Of a DNA stretch of 16,464 nt, positions 1 through 7,401 are shown one piece after another. The position numbers were made by a program, and so were the translations under genes. Source of the DNA: Bacteroidales bacterium (lineage in GTDB: Bacteria > Bacteroidota > Bacteroidia > Bacteroidales > ML635J-15); the NCBI GenBank assembly GCA_028697515.1, contig JAQVEY010000011.1, positions 1 through 16,464 on the forward strand, given 5' to 3'. The notes under the pieces were generated by a model, which saw only the letters and a list, made by a program, of their open reading frames with translations, ran no database searches and was not told where the DNA came from. Each line of letters begins with the position of its first letter. Within the stretch, counting starts at the first letter, position 1.

Positions 1-450
1 CCAGAGGGGGAAGTTATAAGAAATAAAGATTTCATGTTTAAAAATTCAGTTTATTTAATGCTTCAAATATATAATAACAACGAAGTTGAAGCTTTGGTTA
101 AACACTTTGGCCTCGAAAATAGTTTCGTAGAAATACCAGATGTAGCCTTGACTGAGATTACATGTAAGACATGTAATACTAAACTTAATGTCCCTGAAAA
201 CTCTGATTCTGTTGTCTGTGAGAATTGTGGCTGTGTAAATCAGGTTCAAACTGGGTTGCTTAAATGTCTTAATTGCTCGGCTACATATAACCCTGTTGAG
301 TCAAAAGCATGTCCTTACTGCGGGAGTATACCAGATATTCCAAAAGGTGCCGGGGAATTATTGGAAAGCAAATACAAGGATGCTTATAATAAACCTACAC
401 AATCTGAAACAAAAAAGAGAAGTTTTTGGTCAAAACTATTTGGAAATTAA
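1..450 (+). CDS. Double zinc-ribbon protein, C-terminal part (5' end outside window)
   Basis: The frame is open from the first base of the window, and an ATG at 34 lies inside a coherent protein sequence, so I treat the gene as cut by the left edge rather than starting at 34. Counting from that ATG, the protein has two zinc-ribbon units: CxxC ... CxxC around residues 44-67 (CKTC, CENC) and again around 78-97 (CLNC, CPYC). The spacing suits two structural zinc sites. The C-terminus is basic and aromatic and ends FWSKLFGN. Such ribbons usually serve protein or nucleic-acid contacts, but no enzymatic role can be read here. The gene ends 4 nt from the convergent ddl stop with no hairpin between them. 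Family unknown; zinc binding is inferred from the cysteine pattern. If 34 were the true start, the protein would be 138 residues. Confidence 0.65.
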   Translation, partial: PEGEVIRNKDFMFKNSVYLMLQIYNNNEVEALVKHFGLENSFVEIPDVALTEITCKTCNTKLNVPENSDSVVCENCGCVNQVQTGLLKCLNCSATYNPVESKACPYCGSIPDIPKGAGELLESKYKDAYNKPTQSETKKRSFWSKLFGN

Positions 451-454
451 GAAT

Positions 455-1426
455 CTATTTGAAAGAGTCTTCAATAACTAATGAAAGAATTTCTTCCATA
501 GATTTTCCAATAGTTCTAATTTGTTTTGGAACAATACTTTCTGCACTCATGCCAGGAATAGAATTCAATTCTAAAAAATATGGTTTCCCTTTTCTAATAA
601 TATAGTCTATTCTAACAATCCCCTTACAACTTAATAAATCATATATTTTAGAACTGAACTTTTGAACAAGCATTGTTTCTTTCTCGGTAATTCTTGCAGG
701 AGTAATTTCCTCAGTTAATGTAGGGTCATATTTAGCCTGTGTATCAAAATAATCGTTAACTGTAGAAATTTCTGTTACCGGAAAAACCAATTCCATTTCA
801 GAAGTTTTTAATACTCCACATGAAACTTCTGTACCTTCGATAAATTCCTCAACCATAACTACATTGTCTTCTTGAGCTGCAAGATTAACAGCATCAATCA
901 ATTGGTCTTTTTCATATACTTTTGTTACCCCATAACTTGAACCGGCAGTATTAGGTTTTACAAAACAAGGCAAACCTGTTTGTTCAATAACTTGTTCAAC
1001 AGAAAATATTTCACCATTCAACAATGTTACTGATTTAGCAAGATTGACACCTGTATTCTCCAGCATTTTTTTACACGCATTTTTATTGAAAGTTACAGAT
1101 GATGCGAAAACATTACATGCAGAATATGGTATATTTAAAACATCAAGCCATCCTTGTATTTTACCATCTTCACCGGGAGAGCCGTGCAAAGCTATATAGG
1201 CATAGTCAAATTTAATAATCTTACCACTAAAATTAATTGTAAAATCATTCATATTTACCTTATACCTTTCTTCTCCAAACAGATAAAACAATCCGTCTGA
1301 ATTTACTTCTATCAAAAAACAATTGTATAAAGTTTTATCCAAACTGTTATATATCTGATTACCTGAGTTAAGACTTATGTGTCTTTCAGAAGTGTATCCA
1401 CCAGCTAAAACGGCTATATTTCTCAT
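455..1426 (-). CDS. ddl: D-alanine--D-alanine ligase
   Basis: ATP-grasp ligase that joins two D-alanines to make the dipeptide used by MurF for the peptidoglycan stem; cytoplasmic. The 323-residue length fits the family. Visible motifs in order: GGYTSERHISL (about 9-19) in the N-terminal D-Ala site; HGSPGEDGKIQG (81-92); FVKPNTAGSSYGV (155-167), the ATP-grasp glycine/serine loop; metal ligands in RIDY (D274) and ELNSIPGMS (E286, N288). All expected catalytic landmarks are present, so it should be active. The ATG start lies 4 nt after the stop of the upstream transglycosylase gene, so the gene is probably the last of the parA-parB-DUF5683-mltD-ddl operon. It converges with the zinc-ribbon gene 4 nt away and no terminator is visible there. 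The final residue of ELNSIPGMS, which often varies between Ser and Thr, does not allow a D-Ala-D-Lac call; D-Ala-D-Ala is the default. Confidence 0.95.
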   Translation of the reverse strand: MRNIAVLAGGYTSERHISLNSGNQIYNSLDKTLYNCFLIEVNSDGLFYLFGEERYKVNMNDFTINFSGKIIKFDYAYIALHGSPGEDGKIQGWLDVLNIPYSACNVFASSVTFNKNACKKMLENTGVNLAKSVTLLNGEIFSVEQVIEQTGLPCFVKPNTAGSSYGVTKVYEKDQLIDAVNLAAQEDNVVMVEEFIEGTEVSCGVLKTSEMELVFPVTEISTVNDYFDTQAKYDPTLTEEITPARITEKETMLVQKFSSKIYDLLSCKGIVRIDYIIRKGKPYFLELNSIPGMSAESIVPKQIRTIGKSMEEILSLVIEDSFK

Positions 1427-1430
1427 ATTT

Positions 1431-2978
1431 CTATTGTTTTTTTCTAATTTTCAACTTTTGTCCAATTTTTAAACCCGACGGGTTGTTTATTCCATTAAGT
1501 TTCATAATATCTTCTGCTGAAATACCAGGATATTTCAATGATATTCCGTATGGACTATCACCTGCTTTTACAGTATAATACTCATATGATGGGTCTAAAG
1601 GTTCTTCTTTAGGAGTATTTGTTACAGGATTTATGCCTATCATTCTTTGCTTTTCCTCAAATGTTAAATTATTAACTAATTTGTACTTTGATTCAAGAGC
1701 TGTCGGGACATAAATCTTTAAAACCTGACCAACAACAATGCTATTACTATACATGCCATTCCATGCTTTAAGTTGAGCAATATCAATCCCATACCATGAA
1801 GCGATAAGTCCTACAGCATCACCTGACTTAACAGTATAATTTAATGCAATCGTCCCAGCAGGCTGTTCAGCAGTATAAACCGTTTCCACATATTTTTCAT
1901 CAGGTTTATATGTGAACTTTTCTGGATTAAAGAACACTGAATCATTAAAATTGTATATAGAATCTTCCAATTCCATAAACCTACTGATGTATTGCCTTCT
2001 CATTTTTAGAGGATATGCTTTATTTTTTGCAGGGACAATATCTAGTTTATATTGAGGATTTAGCTCCCTTGTCTGCTCAACAGGTATGCCTAAAACAGAA
2101 TCTAATTGTGCAAAATGAAGCTCCTGAGTAACCATAACAGTATCCACATCATCAAAAAACATTATATTCTCTGGTTTAAATCCATGCGAATCTGCATAAG
2201 TAAATAAATATACTATTGCTATAAAACCCGGCACATAATTTCTTGTTTCATTTGGTAGATATGGATATAAATCCCAGTAATTTGCTGATCCACCGGCACG
2301 TCTGATTGCATTGTTAATTGTTCCAGGTCCAGCATTATATGCTGCCAAAGCCAACGTCCCCTCTCCATATGTCTCATATAAACTTTTTAAATATCTACAC
2401 GCAGCATCTGTCGATTTTTCTGGATCCATTCTTTCATCTACATAAGAATTAATCTCTAGACCCATTCCTTGTCCTGTTTTGTACATAAACTGCCACAACC
2501 CTACAGCTCCACTAGGAGATTTAGCTCTTGGATTTAACGCAGATTCAATAATCGGCAGATATTTGAGTTCTAAAGGAATTCCATATGCATCAAGTTTTTC
2601 TTCAAACATTGGAAAATATTGATAAGATAATCCCAAAAATTTTGGAGCTATCCATCTTCCGTTTTTAATATACCTATCAATATAATTCTGAACATTTTTG
2701 TTGTACGCTACATCAATTGGGGTAACAATTTTCTTTATCCTTTCACAATAAACAGAATCTGGCAAATCAGTATTAAAAGCATATCTGTCAGATGGTATCA
2801 AATAAGTTATTGTATCACGACCTGTATAATAATACCAAGATAACAACAAACTGTCAAGATGATCAGCCATTGTATATCCGTCATTTTTTCTGACAATTAT
2901 TGAATCGTTATCGGCAACCAACTGACCATATCCGTAAACCAAAACAATAATCAGCATTATTAACTTCCTGAATACCAT
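1431..2978 (-). CDS. mltD: Membrane-bound lytic murein transglycosylase with two LysM domains (MltD-like)
   Basis: Cuts the MurNAc-GlcNAc bond of peptidoglycan, forming 1,6-anhydro ends, in the periplasm. The 515-residue protein starts with a signal peptide (hydrophobic residues 6-20, then LVAD) without a clear lipobox cysteine. The SLT domain spans about 125-260: the catalytic glutamate is E145 in PIIESALNP, followed by SPSGAVGLWQFM (154-165) and AAYNAGPGT (212-220), both standard family motifs. Two LysM domains for glycan binding follow, at about 380-425 and 467-512, the second ending the protein. This is the MltD architecture (SLT plus C-terminal LysM), though E. coli MltD is a lipoprotein and this one appears not to be. 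It sits between DUF5683 and ddl with gaps of 3 and 4 nt, so it is very likely co-transcribed with parAB. Function is secure; the gene symbol is by analogy. Confidence 0.9.
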   Translation of the reverse strand: MVFRKLIMLIIVLVYGYGQLVADNDSIIVRKNDGYTMADHLDSLLLSWYYYTGRDTITYLIPSDRYAFNTDLPDSVYCERIKKIVTPIDVAYNKNVQNYIDRYIKNGRWIAPKFLGLSYQYFPMFEEKLDAYGIPLELKYLPIIESALNPRAKSPSGAVGLWQFMYKTGQGMGLEINSYVDERMDPEKSTDAACRYLKSLYETYGEGTLALAAYNAGPGTINNAIRRAGGSANYWDLYPYLPNETRNYVPGFIAIVYLFTYADSHGFKPENIMFFDDVDTVMVTQELHFAQLDSVLGIPVEQTRELNPQYKLDIVPAKNKAYPLKMRRQYISRFMELEDSIYNFNDSVFFNPEKFTYKPDEKYVETVYTAEQPAGTIALNYTVKSGDAVGLIASWYGIDIAQLKAWNGMYSNSIVVGQVLKIYVPTALESKYKLVNNLTFEEKQRMIGINPVTNTPKEEPLDPSYEYYTVKAGDSPYGISLKYPGISAEDIMKLNGINNPSGLKIGQKLKIRKKQ

Positions 2979-2981
2979 AGA

Positions 2982-3545
2982 TTAAAATTTAATTTTACAA
3001 TTTATTCCCACTACAGGAGTTCGCATATAAATCTGATTAAAACTTGATGTACTTATATTTATAGAAAGATCATCGCTTATATCAAAATTAAATAAATGTG
3101 CATCCACATTAGCATCAACAATCTGCAAAGTATAAAACACTATAACTCCAATTAAACACAAATCACGCTGCTTTCTGTATTTATCCATACTATTTATTAA
3201 AGATTGATTATTATAAACTTGAGTTCCGTCCCCAAGAGTAAACTCATCAACTCCCCCACCCTTACGTATTATGTATGCATTTTTATACCTTGTAAATTCA
3301 TCCTGATTATCGTATGCCATATATGAGAAAGCACCAATTCCAATATAGACAATCGGTATTTTCCAGTATTTTTTATTATAAGCTTGGCCCATACCCGGAA
3401 TTACAGCAGAAAGTATTGTTGCTTTTCGGGGTGAATGTAATTTATCATATTCAACTGTGTCGTTCTTTTGAGAAAAACCTGATATGGTAATCAGAATACT
3501 TATAGAACACAACAATATTTTCTTGAATATACTCAAATTATACAT
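2982..3545 (-). CDS. DUF5683 family membrane/secreted protein
   Basis: Uncharacterised Bacteroidota family that is repeatedly found directly after parB. The 187-residue protein has an N-terminal hydrophobic segment (about 9-24, ending SGFSQ, a signal-peptide-like cut). A conserved block from about residue 40 contains SPRKATILSAVIPGMGQAYN and then KKYWKIPIVYIGIGAFSYMAY, a membrane-associated stretch. A second hydrophobic segment lies near 131-143. The PGxGQxYNKKYWKxP pattern is what identifies the family. The start overlaps the parB stop by 8 nt, which suggests translational coupling, and the mltD gene follows 3 nt later. The biochemical role is unknown; context suggests the envelope rather than DNA handling, but this is inference only. 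Confidence 0.85.
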   Translation of the reverse strand: MYNLSIFKKILLCSISILITISGFSQKNDTVEYDKLHSPRKATILSAVIPGMGQAYNKKYWKIPIVYIGIGAFSYMAYDNQDEFTRYKNAYIIRKGGGVDEFTLGDGTQVYNNQSLINSMDKYRKQRDLCLIGVIVFYTLQIVDANVDAHLFNFDISDDLSINISTSSFNQIYMRTPVVGINCKIKF

Positions 3546-4419
3546 TTATTTTATCCAAAATTGCGATTATTCGTTCCAAGTCTCCATCATTTTTAAATGG
3601 AATAATAATTTTACCTTTCCCCTTTGCCGATCTTTTAAAATCTACACTTGTCGCAAAGCAGGTCGAAAGATGATTCTGTAATTGAAGATAATCTTCAGCT
3701 GTAGCAAAGACTTTTTTCTTGTAACTCTTCTTATCATTTGAGCCATCATTGTTTAATTCACGCACAATGTCTTCAACTCTTCTGACAGAAAAATCATACT
3801 TAAGAATCTGATCATAAATCATCAATTGAGTATCTTCGTCTTTTAATGCCAATAATGCACGTGCGTGCCCCATAGATATTTTTTCACTACGTAAGCCTAA
3901 TTGAATTTTAGCTGGTAAATTCAATAATCTTATATAATTAGAGACGGTTGACCTTTTTTTACCAACTCTTTGGCTTAATACATCTTGTGTAAGTTTGCAT
4001 TCGTCAATTAATCTCTGATAACTTATTGCAACTTCGATAGAATTCAAATCTTCTCGCTGAATATTCTCTACCAATGCCATTTCAAGCATACCCTGATCAT
4101 CAGCAATTCTGATATATGCTGAAATTTTATTCAATCCTGCAATTTTTGCTGCTCTCAGCCTTCTTTCACCTGAGATAAGTTGATACTTGCCATTTTCAAG
4201 AATTCTGACTGTTATTGGTTGAATCAAACCTAGTTCTTTAATGGAATCTGCCAACTCATGAAGAGTTTCCTCATCAAATGTCGAACGCGGTTGATATGGA
4301 TTTGCTTCAATAAAATTTATATCTATTTCATTGGGTTCTCTTTGCTTACCTATCTGTAATGCCGATGATGTATCTATAAGTGCATCAAGCCCTCTACCCA
4401 AAGCATTTTTCTTTGCCAT
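3538..4419 (-). CDS. parB: Chromosome-partitioning protein ParB (Spo0J-type)
   Basis: CTP-dependent DNA clamp that loads at parS sites, spreads, recruits SMC and stimulates ParA to move sister origins apart. The 293-residue length is typical of chromosomal ParB. Motifs: a basic N-terminal LGRGLDALI (7-15) that normally stimulates the ParA ATPase; NPYQPR (40-45); the CTP-binding boxes GERRLRA (84-90) and ENIQREDLN (118-126); a helix-turn-helix around 141-166 with KKRSTVSNYIRLLNLP; and a C-terminal dimerisation region. The start lies 2 nt after the parA stop and the end overlaps DUF5683 by 8 nt. I searched by eye for a parS site of the TGTTnCACGTGnAACA type within the window and found none, so the sites lie elsewhere on the chromosome. 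Confidence 0.95.
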   Translation of the reverse strand: MAKKNALGRGLDALIDTSSALQIGKQREPNEIDINFIEANPYQPRSTFDEETLHELADSIKELGLIQPITVRILENGKYQLISGERRLRAAKIAGLNKISAYIRIADDQGMLEMALVENIQREDLNSIEVAISYQRLIDECKLTQDVLSQRVGKKRSTVSNYIRLLNLPAKIQLGLRSEKISMGHARALLALKDEDTQLMIYDQILKYDFSVRRVEDIVRELNNDGSNDKKSYKKKVFATAEDYLQLQNHLSTCFATSVDFKRSAKGKGKIIIPFKNDGDLERIIAILDKINV

Positions 4420-4421
4420 AA

Positions 4422-5222
4422 TTAAATTATAATTTTTTCTTCTTCGTTTATTTTTGTCATTTTATTTCTCTGCAAAAGTTCTCTGGCAAGGTTCAAATAG
4501 TTTGCAGCACCCTTTGAAGTTACATCATAATCAAAAATTGTTTGCCCAAAACTAGGAGCTTCTCCTAATTTAACATTACGATGAACAACTGTTTCAAAAA
4601 CCATCGTATCAAAGTGTTTTCTTACCTCTTCGAGAATTTGATCCGACAATCTCAATCTTGAGTCATACATTGTCATTACAAATCCTTCAATATCCAAATC
4701 AGGATTAAGATGGCCCTGCACAATTCTAATTGTATTTAGCAATTTTCCTAAGCCTTCTAGCGCAAAAAATTCGCATTGAACAGGAATTAAGACTGAATCA
4801 GATGCAGTAAGTGCGTTAACAACAATTAATCCCAAAGAAGGAGAACAATCAATTAGTATAAAATCATACTCGTCTTTAATTTTTTCGAGTACCAGTTTGA
4901 GGACTTTCTCTCTATTCGGCAGTTCTAACATTTCAATCTCTGCTCCAACTAGATCTATATGACTTGGTAATAAAAATAATCCCGGAATATTACATGATAA
5001 CACCACATTTCGAGGGTCTTCATCCCTAATTAAAGTCTCGTATAATCCGGTACGAATATTTCTTACATCAAAACCTAATCCGGAAGTCGCATTTGCCTGT
5101 GGATCAGCATCAACAATCAAAACTTTATATTCTAATACTGCTAGACTTGCAGCAAGATTAATTGCTGTAGTTGTCTTTCCGACTCCTCCTTTTTGATTAG
5201 CTAATGTTATTATTTTTCCCAT
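4422..5222 (-). CDS. parA: Chromosome-partitioning ATPase ParA (Soj-type)
   Basis: Walker-type ATPase that binds DNA non-specifically as an ATP dimer and is released by ParB, giving directed movement of the origin region. The 266 residues carry the deviant Walker A KGGVGKTTT at 11-19 (both the signature Lys and the P-loop Lys present), the Walker A' segment VDADPQAN at 37-44, and the Walker B segment FILIDCSPSLG in the middle of the protein. There is no N-terminal DNA-binding extension, so it is the short chromosomal Soj type and not a plasmid-type ParA with a repressor domain. It is the first gene of the parA-parB-DUF5683-mltD-ddl operon. A TAATTTTG -7-like box lies at 5248-5255, about 25 nt upstream. 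The leader further upstream is AT-rich and holds repeated TTATCAA motifs. Confidence 0.95.
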   Translation of the reverse strand: MGKIITLANQKGGVGKTTTAINLAASLAVLEYKVLIVDADPQANATSGLGFDVRNIRTGLYETLIRDEDPRNVVLSCNIPGLFLLPSHIDLVGAEIEMLELPNREKVLKLVLEKIKDEYDFILIDCSPSLGLIVVNALTASDSVLIPVQCEFFALEGLGKLLNTIRIVQGHLNPDLDIEGFVMTMYDSRLRLSDQILEEVRKHFDTMVFETVVHRNVKLGEAPSFGQTIFDYDVTSKGAANYLNLARELLQRNKMTKINEEEKIII

Positions 5223-5247
5223 CTATTAAGTATTAAATTTTGCAAGT

Positions 5248-5255
5248 CAAAATTA
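5248..5255 (-). promoter_or_regulatory. Putative Bacteroidota -7 box for the parA operon
   Basis: Read on the minus strand this is TAATTTTG, an exact match to the Bacteroidota TAnnTTTG -7 element, about 25 nt before the parA ATG. No TTG sits at the usual 18-21 nt upstream distance, so only half of the promoter is supported. Confidence 0.4.
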
Positions 5256-5293
5256 CAACTAATCATGCAATTTTTTTTGCTCTCAAATGCTTT

Positions 5294-5375
5294 TTATCAA
5301 CATTATTAACATAAATTATCAAATATCTGAGTATTATTCTGATTATCAAATGTTTACAAATGTTAATTGTTGATA
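5294..5375. repeat. Cluster of TTATCAA motifs upstream of parA
   Basis: On the plus strand TTATCAACA occurs at 5294-5302, TTATCAAAT at 5316-5324 and again at 5343-5351, and the inverted form TGTTGATA at 5368-5375. The outer pair makes an exact 8-bp inverted repeat around the inner direct pair. A tandem 10-nt near-repeat (CAAATGTTTA then CAAATGTTAA, 5347-5366) overlaps the third copy. The block covers the last codons of the upstream lipoprotein gene and the parA leader. TTATCAACA differs by one base from the DnaA-box consensus TTATCCACA. It may be an operator or a protein-binding array, or only AT-rich chance. Confidence 0.4.
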
Positions 5376-5932
5376 TTTTTAAGAATAATTGTAAGATCCT
5401 CGATATTATTAATTTCTTTTGGAAGCATGATATCAGAATATTTTTCGATAAACTCATAAATCTCTAATCTATTGTAGATATTATGCTTATTGTCAGTTTT
5501 AATTTTCAAATGTTTGTCTTGTGCAACCAAAAAATATCCATGAAAAAATTTGCCAGCAGTTTTACAGGCACAGGTTTTATACTGAAATTTTGTTTCAGCT
5601 AGTTTAATAGTATCTCCTGCTAAAACTTTTCCAAAACTCCATGATTCCATTCCATAATTTTCCTCATCAAAATAAATATTTACAAAAGCAAAGTCTTTTC
5701 CTGTAATGAGATTTACTTCTTCGGGAATTAGAAATTCCTTTTTACTTGAGTTTTGATCTTCTTTGGCTTTTATGAAAGTGTAATAGGAACCTTTTTTTGC
5801 GATTACCTGAGCATTTTTAGTAAATCCATCCGAATAGATTATGGTAGCTTCTTGCCATTCTTTTTTCAAAGAGCAGGAGTTTATTAAAAGAGCAAATAAA
5901 ACAAAACTAAATATCCTCAAATAATTCATCAT
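5363..5932 (-). CDS. Putative lipoprotein, family unknown
   Basis: I do not recognise this family. The open frame extends back to 5959, but the tandem ATG ATG at 5927-5932 gives a far better N-terminus: MMNYLRIFSFVLFALLINSC, a signal peptide ending in a lipobox (LINSC), so the mature protein would begin at that cysteine and be membrane-anchored. The rest, about 170 residues, is mostly soluble, with a KTCACKTAG segment (two close cysteines) near the middle and a charged C-terminus. The start overlaps the end of ribH by 26 nt (23 if the second ATG is used), so translation is probably coupled. Despite that, no link to riboflavin is evident. The gene ends in the motif-rich parA leader, and I see no GC-rich terminator after it. 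Coding by length and signal peptide; function open. Confidence 0.75.
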   Translation of the reverse strand: MMNYLRIFSFVLFALLINSCSLKKEWQEATIIYSDGFTKNAQVIAKKGSYYTFIKAKEDQNSSKKEFLIPEEVNLITGKDFAFVNIYFDEENYGMESWSFGKVLAGDTIKLAETKFQYKTCACKTAGKFFHGYFLVAQDKHLKIKTDNKHNIYNRLEIYEFIEKYSDIMLPKEINNIEDLTIILKNINN

Positions 5933-6458
5933 CTTCGAAAAACTCAGGATTAAATTCATCTATTAGCGAATTCTCTAAATAAAGCATTTTTAAAACTGCA
6001 ACAGCCGCTTCTTCTCCCTTATTTCCATGTTTTCCTCCTGCCCTTTCTTTAGCCTGTTGTAAGTCATTGGTGGTCAACACTCCAAAAGAGACAGGAATAC
6101 CTGTTTCAAGTCCAAGCTTCATAATTCCATCTGCAACCGAAGAACAAATAAAATCAAAGTGTCTGGTCTCTCCCTGAATGATACAGCCTAAACATATAAC
6201 AGCATCAACCTGTGCATAATCTATAAGGTACTGAGAACCCAAAACTAACTCATAGCTTCCGGGTACATATTTCAAAATAATATCTGTTTCGGTATAGCCA
6301 TATTTATTTAAAATCCTAACAGCTCCATTAGCCAAGCTATCAGTAATCTCCCGATTCCATTCCGAAACTGCTATTCCTATTTTATATCCCGTCTCTTTAG
6401 TTTGAAATTGAATTCCAGATTCAGAATATTCAGATAAATTTTTTAACGAACTTGCCAT
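5907..6458 (-). CDS. ribH: 6,7-dimethyl-8-ribityllumazine synthase
   Basis: Condenses 5-amino-6-ribitylaminouracil with 3,4-dihydroxy-2-butanone 4-phosphate to give lumazine, the last intermediate before riboflavin. Family landmarks: IGIAVSEWNREIT (about 27-39, with the aromatic Trp that stacks on the substrate), VPGSYELV (65-72), CLGCIIQGETRHFD (89-102) with catalytic H100, and GVLTTNDLQQAKERAGGKHGNKG (126-148) with the phosphate-binding region. The domain ends near residue 160. The 183-residue length includes a non-conserved N-terminal stretch of about 25 residues and a strongly acidic tail (EFFEDDELFEDI), both somewhat long for the family. The 3' end overlaps the following lipoprotein gene. 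The start codon lies just 6 nt after a terminator-like hairpin and T-run, which makes its transcription source unclear. No other rib gene is in the window. Confidence 0.95.
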   Translation of the reverse strand: MASSLKNLSEYSESGIQFQTKETGYKIGIAVSEWNREITDSLANGAVRILNKYGYTETDIILKYVPGSYELVLGSQYLIDYAQVDAVICLGCIIQGETRHFDFICSSVADGIMKLGLETGIPVSFGVLTTNDLQQAKERAGGKHGNKGEEAAVAVLKMLYLENSLIDEFNPEFFEDDELFEDI

Positions 6459-6464
6459 AATATT

Positions 6465-6487
6465 AAAAAAACGGGGCTGTAAGCCCC
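6465..6487 (-). terminator. Intrinsic terminator between the TPR gene and ribH
   Basis: On the minus strand GGGGCT, a TAC loop and AGCCCC form a perfect 6-bp GC-rich stem (6473-6487), followed by one G and seven T (6465-6471). This is the cleanest hairpin plus U-tract in the window. It lies 25 nt after the stop of the TPR gene and the T-run ends 6 nt before the ribH ATG. On the plus strand the same stem is followed by only TTTATAAAT, so it is directed to the minus strand. Confidence 0.8.
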
Positions 6488-6512
6488 TTTATAAATATTG
6501 TAATGATGAATT

Positions 6513-7202
6513 TTATAATTTCATCTCAACTCTTTGGATGTATTTTTCAATTTCTTGTTGTTGAGGAGTTTCATAATATTCTTTATCAATTCTTTGATAT
6601 AATTCCAAAGCCTGTTTATTATCTCCAAGTAGTTCACAAGTGCGACCAGCTTTCATTATAAAAATAGGGGATAAAAACTCGTTGTCAGCTTTTTCTGCTG
6701 CCTCTAAATAGAGTTCTAATGCTTCATCCATATTTCCCAATTCCATATTTGCATCTCCGATTAAACAAATTGCCATTGCTCCAACCATTGGATCCTTACT
6801 TTTAAAATCTTCAAGCATATCGATAGCTGCTTCAAAATCGCCTAATCTCATATAACAAACCCCGGCATAATATTTTGCAGCATTACCCATCGGAGTTCTT
6901 CCATAATTATCAATAATTTCTAAGAAACCCGGATAAGCCCAGTCACCGTTTAACGCAAGATTAAACGAGTCTTTTTCAAAATAAAATTCAGCTTTATAGG
7001 CTTCAGACCATGCTTCCTGAATACGTGGTTCTCTGATTAATTTAAAATATCCAATAACCAGTAAAACTAAAACCAAAATTCCACCCAAACCATACATAAA
7101 AGCTTTCTGGTTTGTTTCAATAAAATTCTCAGCACGACTTAAAGCAGACTCGACCGATTTAAAACTATTATTCTCCGGTACATTTTTTTTACTTTTTGCC
7201 AT
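6513..7202 (-). CDS. Membrane-anchored tetratricopeptide-repeat protein
   Basis: The 229-residue protein has a charged N-terminus, one strong transmembrane helix at about 34-55 (GLGGILVLVLLVIGYFKL), and then a soluble helical region. TPR-like units are visible from about residue 100: NAAKYYAGVCYMRLGDFEAAIDML, then AMAICLIGDANMELGNMDEALELY, then a third near GRTCELLGDNKQALELYQRI. The layout (single N-terminal anchor, TPRs on the outer side of the inner membrane) resembles the YfgM-type family, which helps envelope protein handling, but no partner is visible here. The gene is divergent from recF across 199 nt, with a TAAATTTGCA box 29 nt upstream, and is followed by a strong terminator, so it is probably a single-gene transcript. 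Structural call is firm; function is not. Confidence 0.85.
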   Translation of the reverse strand: MAKSKKNVPENNSFKSVESALSRAENFIETNQKAFMYGLGGILVLVLLVIGYFKLIREPRIQEAWSEAYKAEFYFEKDSFNLALNGDWAYPGFLEIIDNYGRTPMGNAAKYYAGVCYMRLGDFEAAIDMLEDFKSKDPMVGAMAICLIGDANMELGNMDEALELYLEAAEKADNEFLSPIFIMKAGRTCELLGDNKQALELYQRIDKEYYETPQQQEIEKYIQRVEMKL

Positions 7203-7230
7203 AGTCTATTAAATTTCCAAATTAAGGCTG

Positions 7231-7238
7231 CAAATTTA
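7231..7238 (-). promoter_or_regulatory. Putative -7 box of the TPR gene
   Basis: The minus strand reads TAAATTTGCAG here, matching TAnnTTTG with the frequent CA after it, 29 nt before the ATG at 7202. No TTG at the expected -33 distance was found. Confidence 0.45.
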
Positions 7239-7377
7239 AATCATTTAATTGAATTATATTATAAATTAAGCTTATTTTTTCAAAAATAATTATTATTCAA
7301 AATCCCAATTTCTAATAATAAGTTTATTTATCTCATTCTCTGTATCAATTACAAATTAATATTGTTGTAAATTTTTA

Positions 7378-7385
7378 TAGTTTTG
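7378..7385 (+). promoter_or_regulatory. Putative -7 box of recF
   Basis: TAGTTTTG matches TAnnTTTG and lies 16 nt before the recF ATG, which implies a very short leader. A TTG pair at 7362-7367 is too close to be the -33 element, so only the -7 half is supported. Confidence 0.4.
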
Positions 7386-7401
7386 TAGCAAAATTTAGAT
7401 A

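Larger units (their letters stand above)
7203..7401. other. Divergent intergenic region between the TPR gene and recF
   Basis: This is the longest gene-free stretch in the window, 199 nt and very AT-rich. It holds a -7-type box for each direction, near each start codon. Between them I see only AT-rich sequence, with no clear operator, small RNA or riboswitch fold. Confidence 0.6.

Noticed and set aside
3855..3868. GCACGTGC-like sequence as a parS site inside parB
   Set aside because: Only the CACGTG core is shared; the flanking TGTT and AACA arms of the parS consensus are absent and the sequence is explained by conserved ParB codons.
5263..5457. 64-codon minus-strand open frame upstream of parA
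   Set aside because: It overlaps the end of the lipoprotein gene in another frame, and the product is a low-complexity I/L/K-rich string expected from AT-rich DNA.
5933..5959. Upstream ATG at 5959 for the lipoprotein gene
   Set aside because: It would put nine extra residues before the signal peptide and lengthen the ribH overlap to 53 nt; the ATG ATG at 5927-5932 gives a standard lipoprotein start.
5223..7401. Replication origin near parAB and recF
   Set aside because: There is no dnaA or dnaN and only one near-match to a DnaA box; the TTATCAA cluster alone is not enough.
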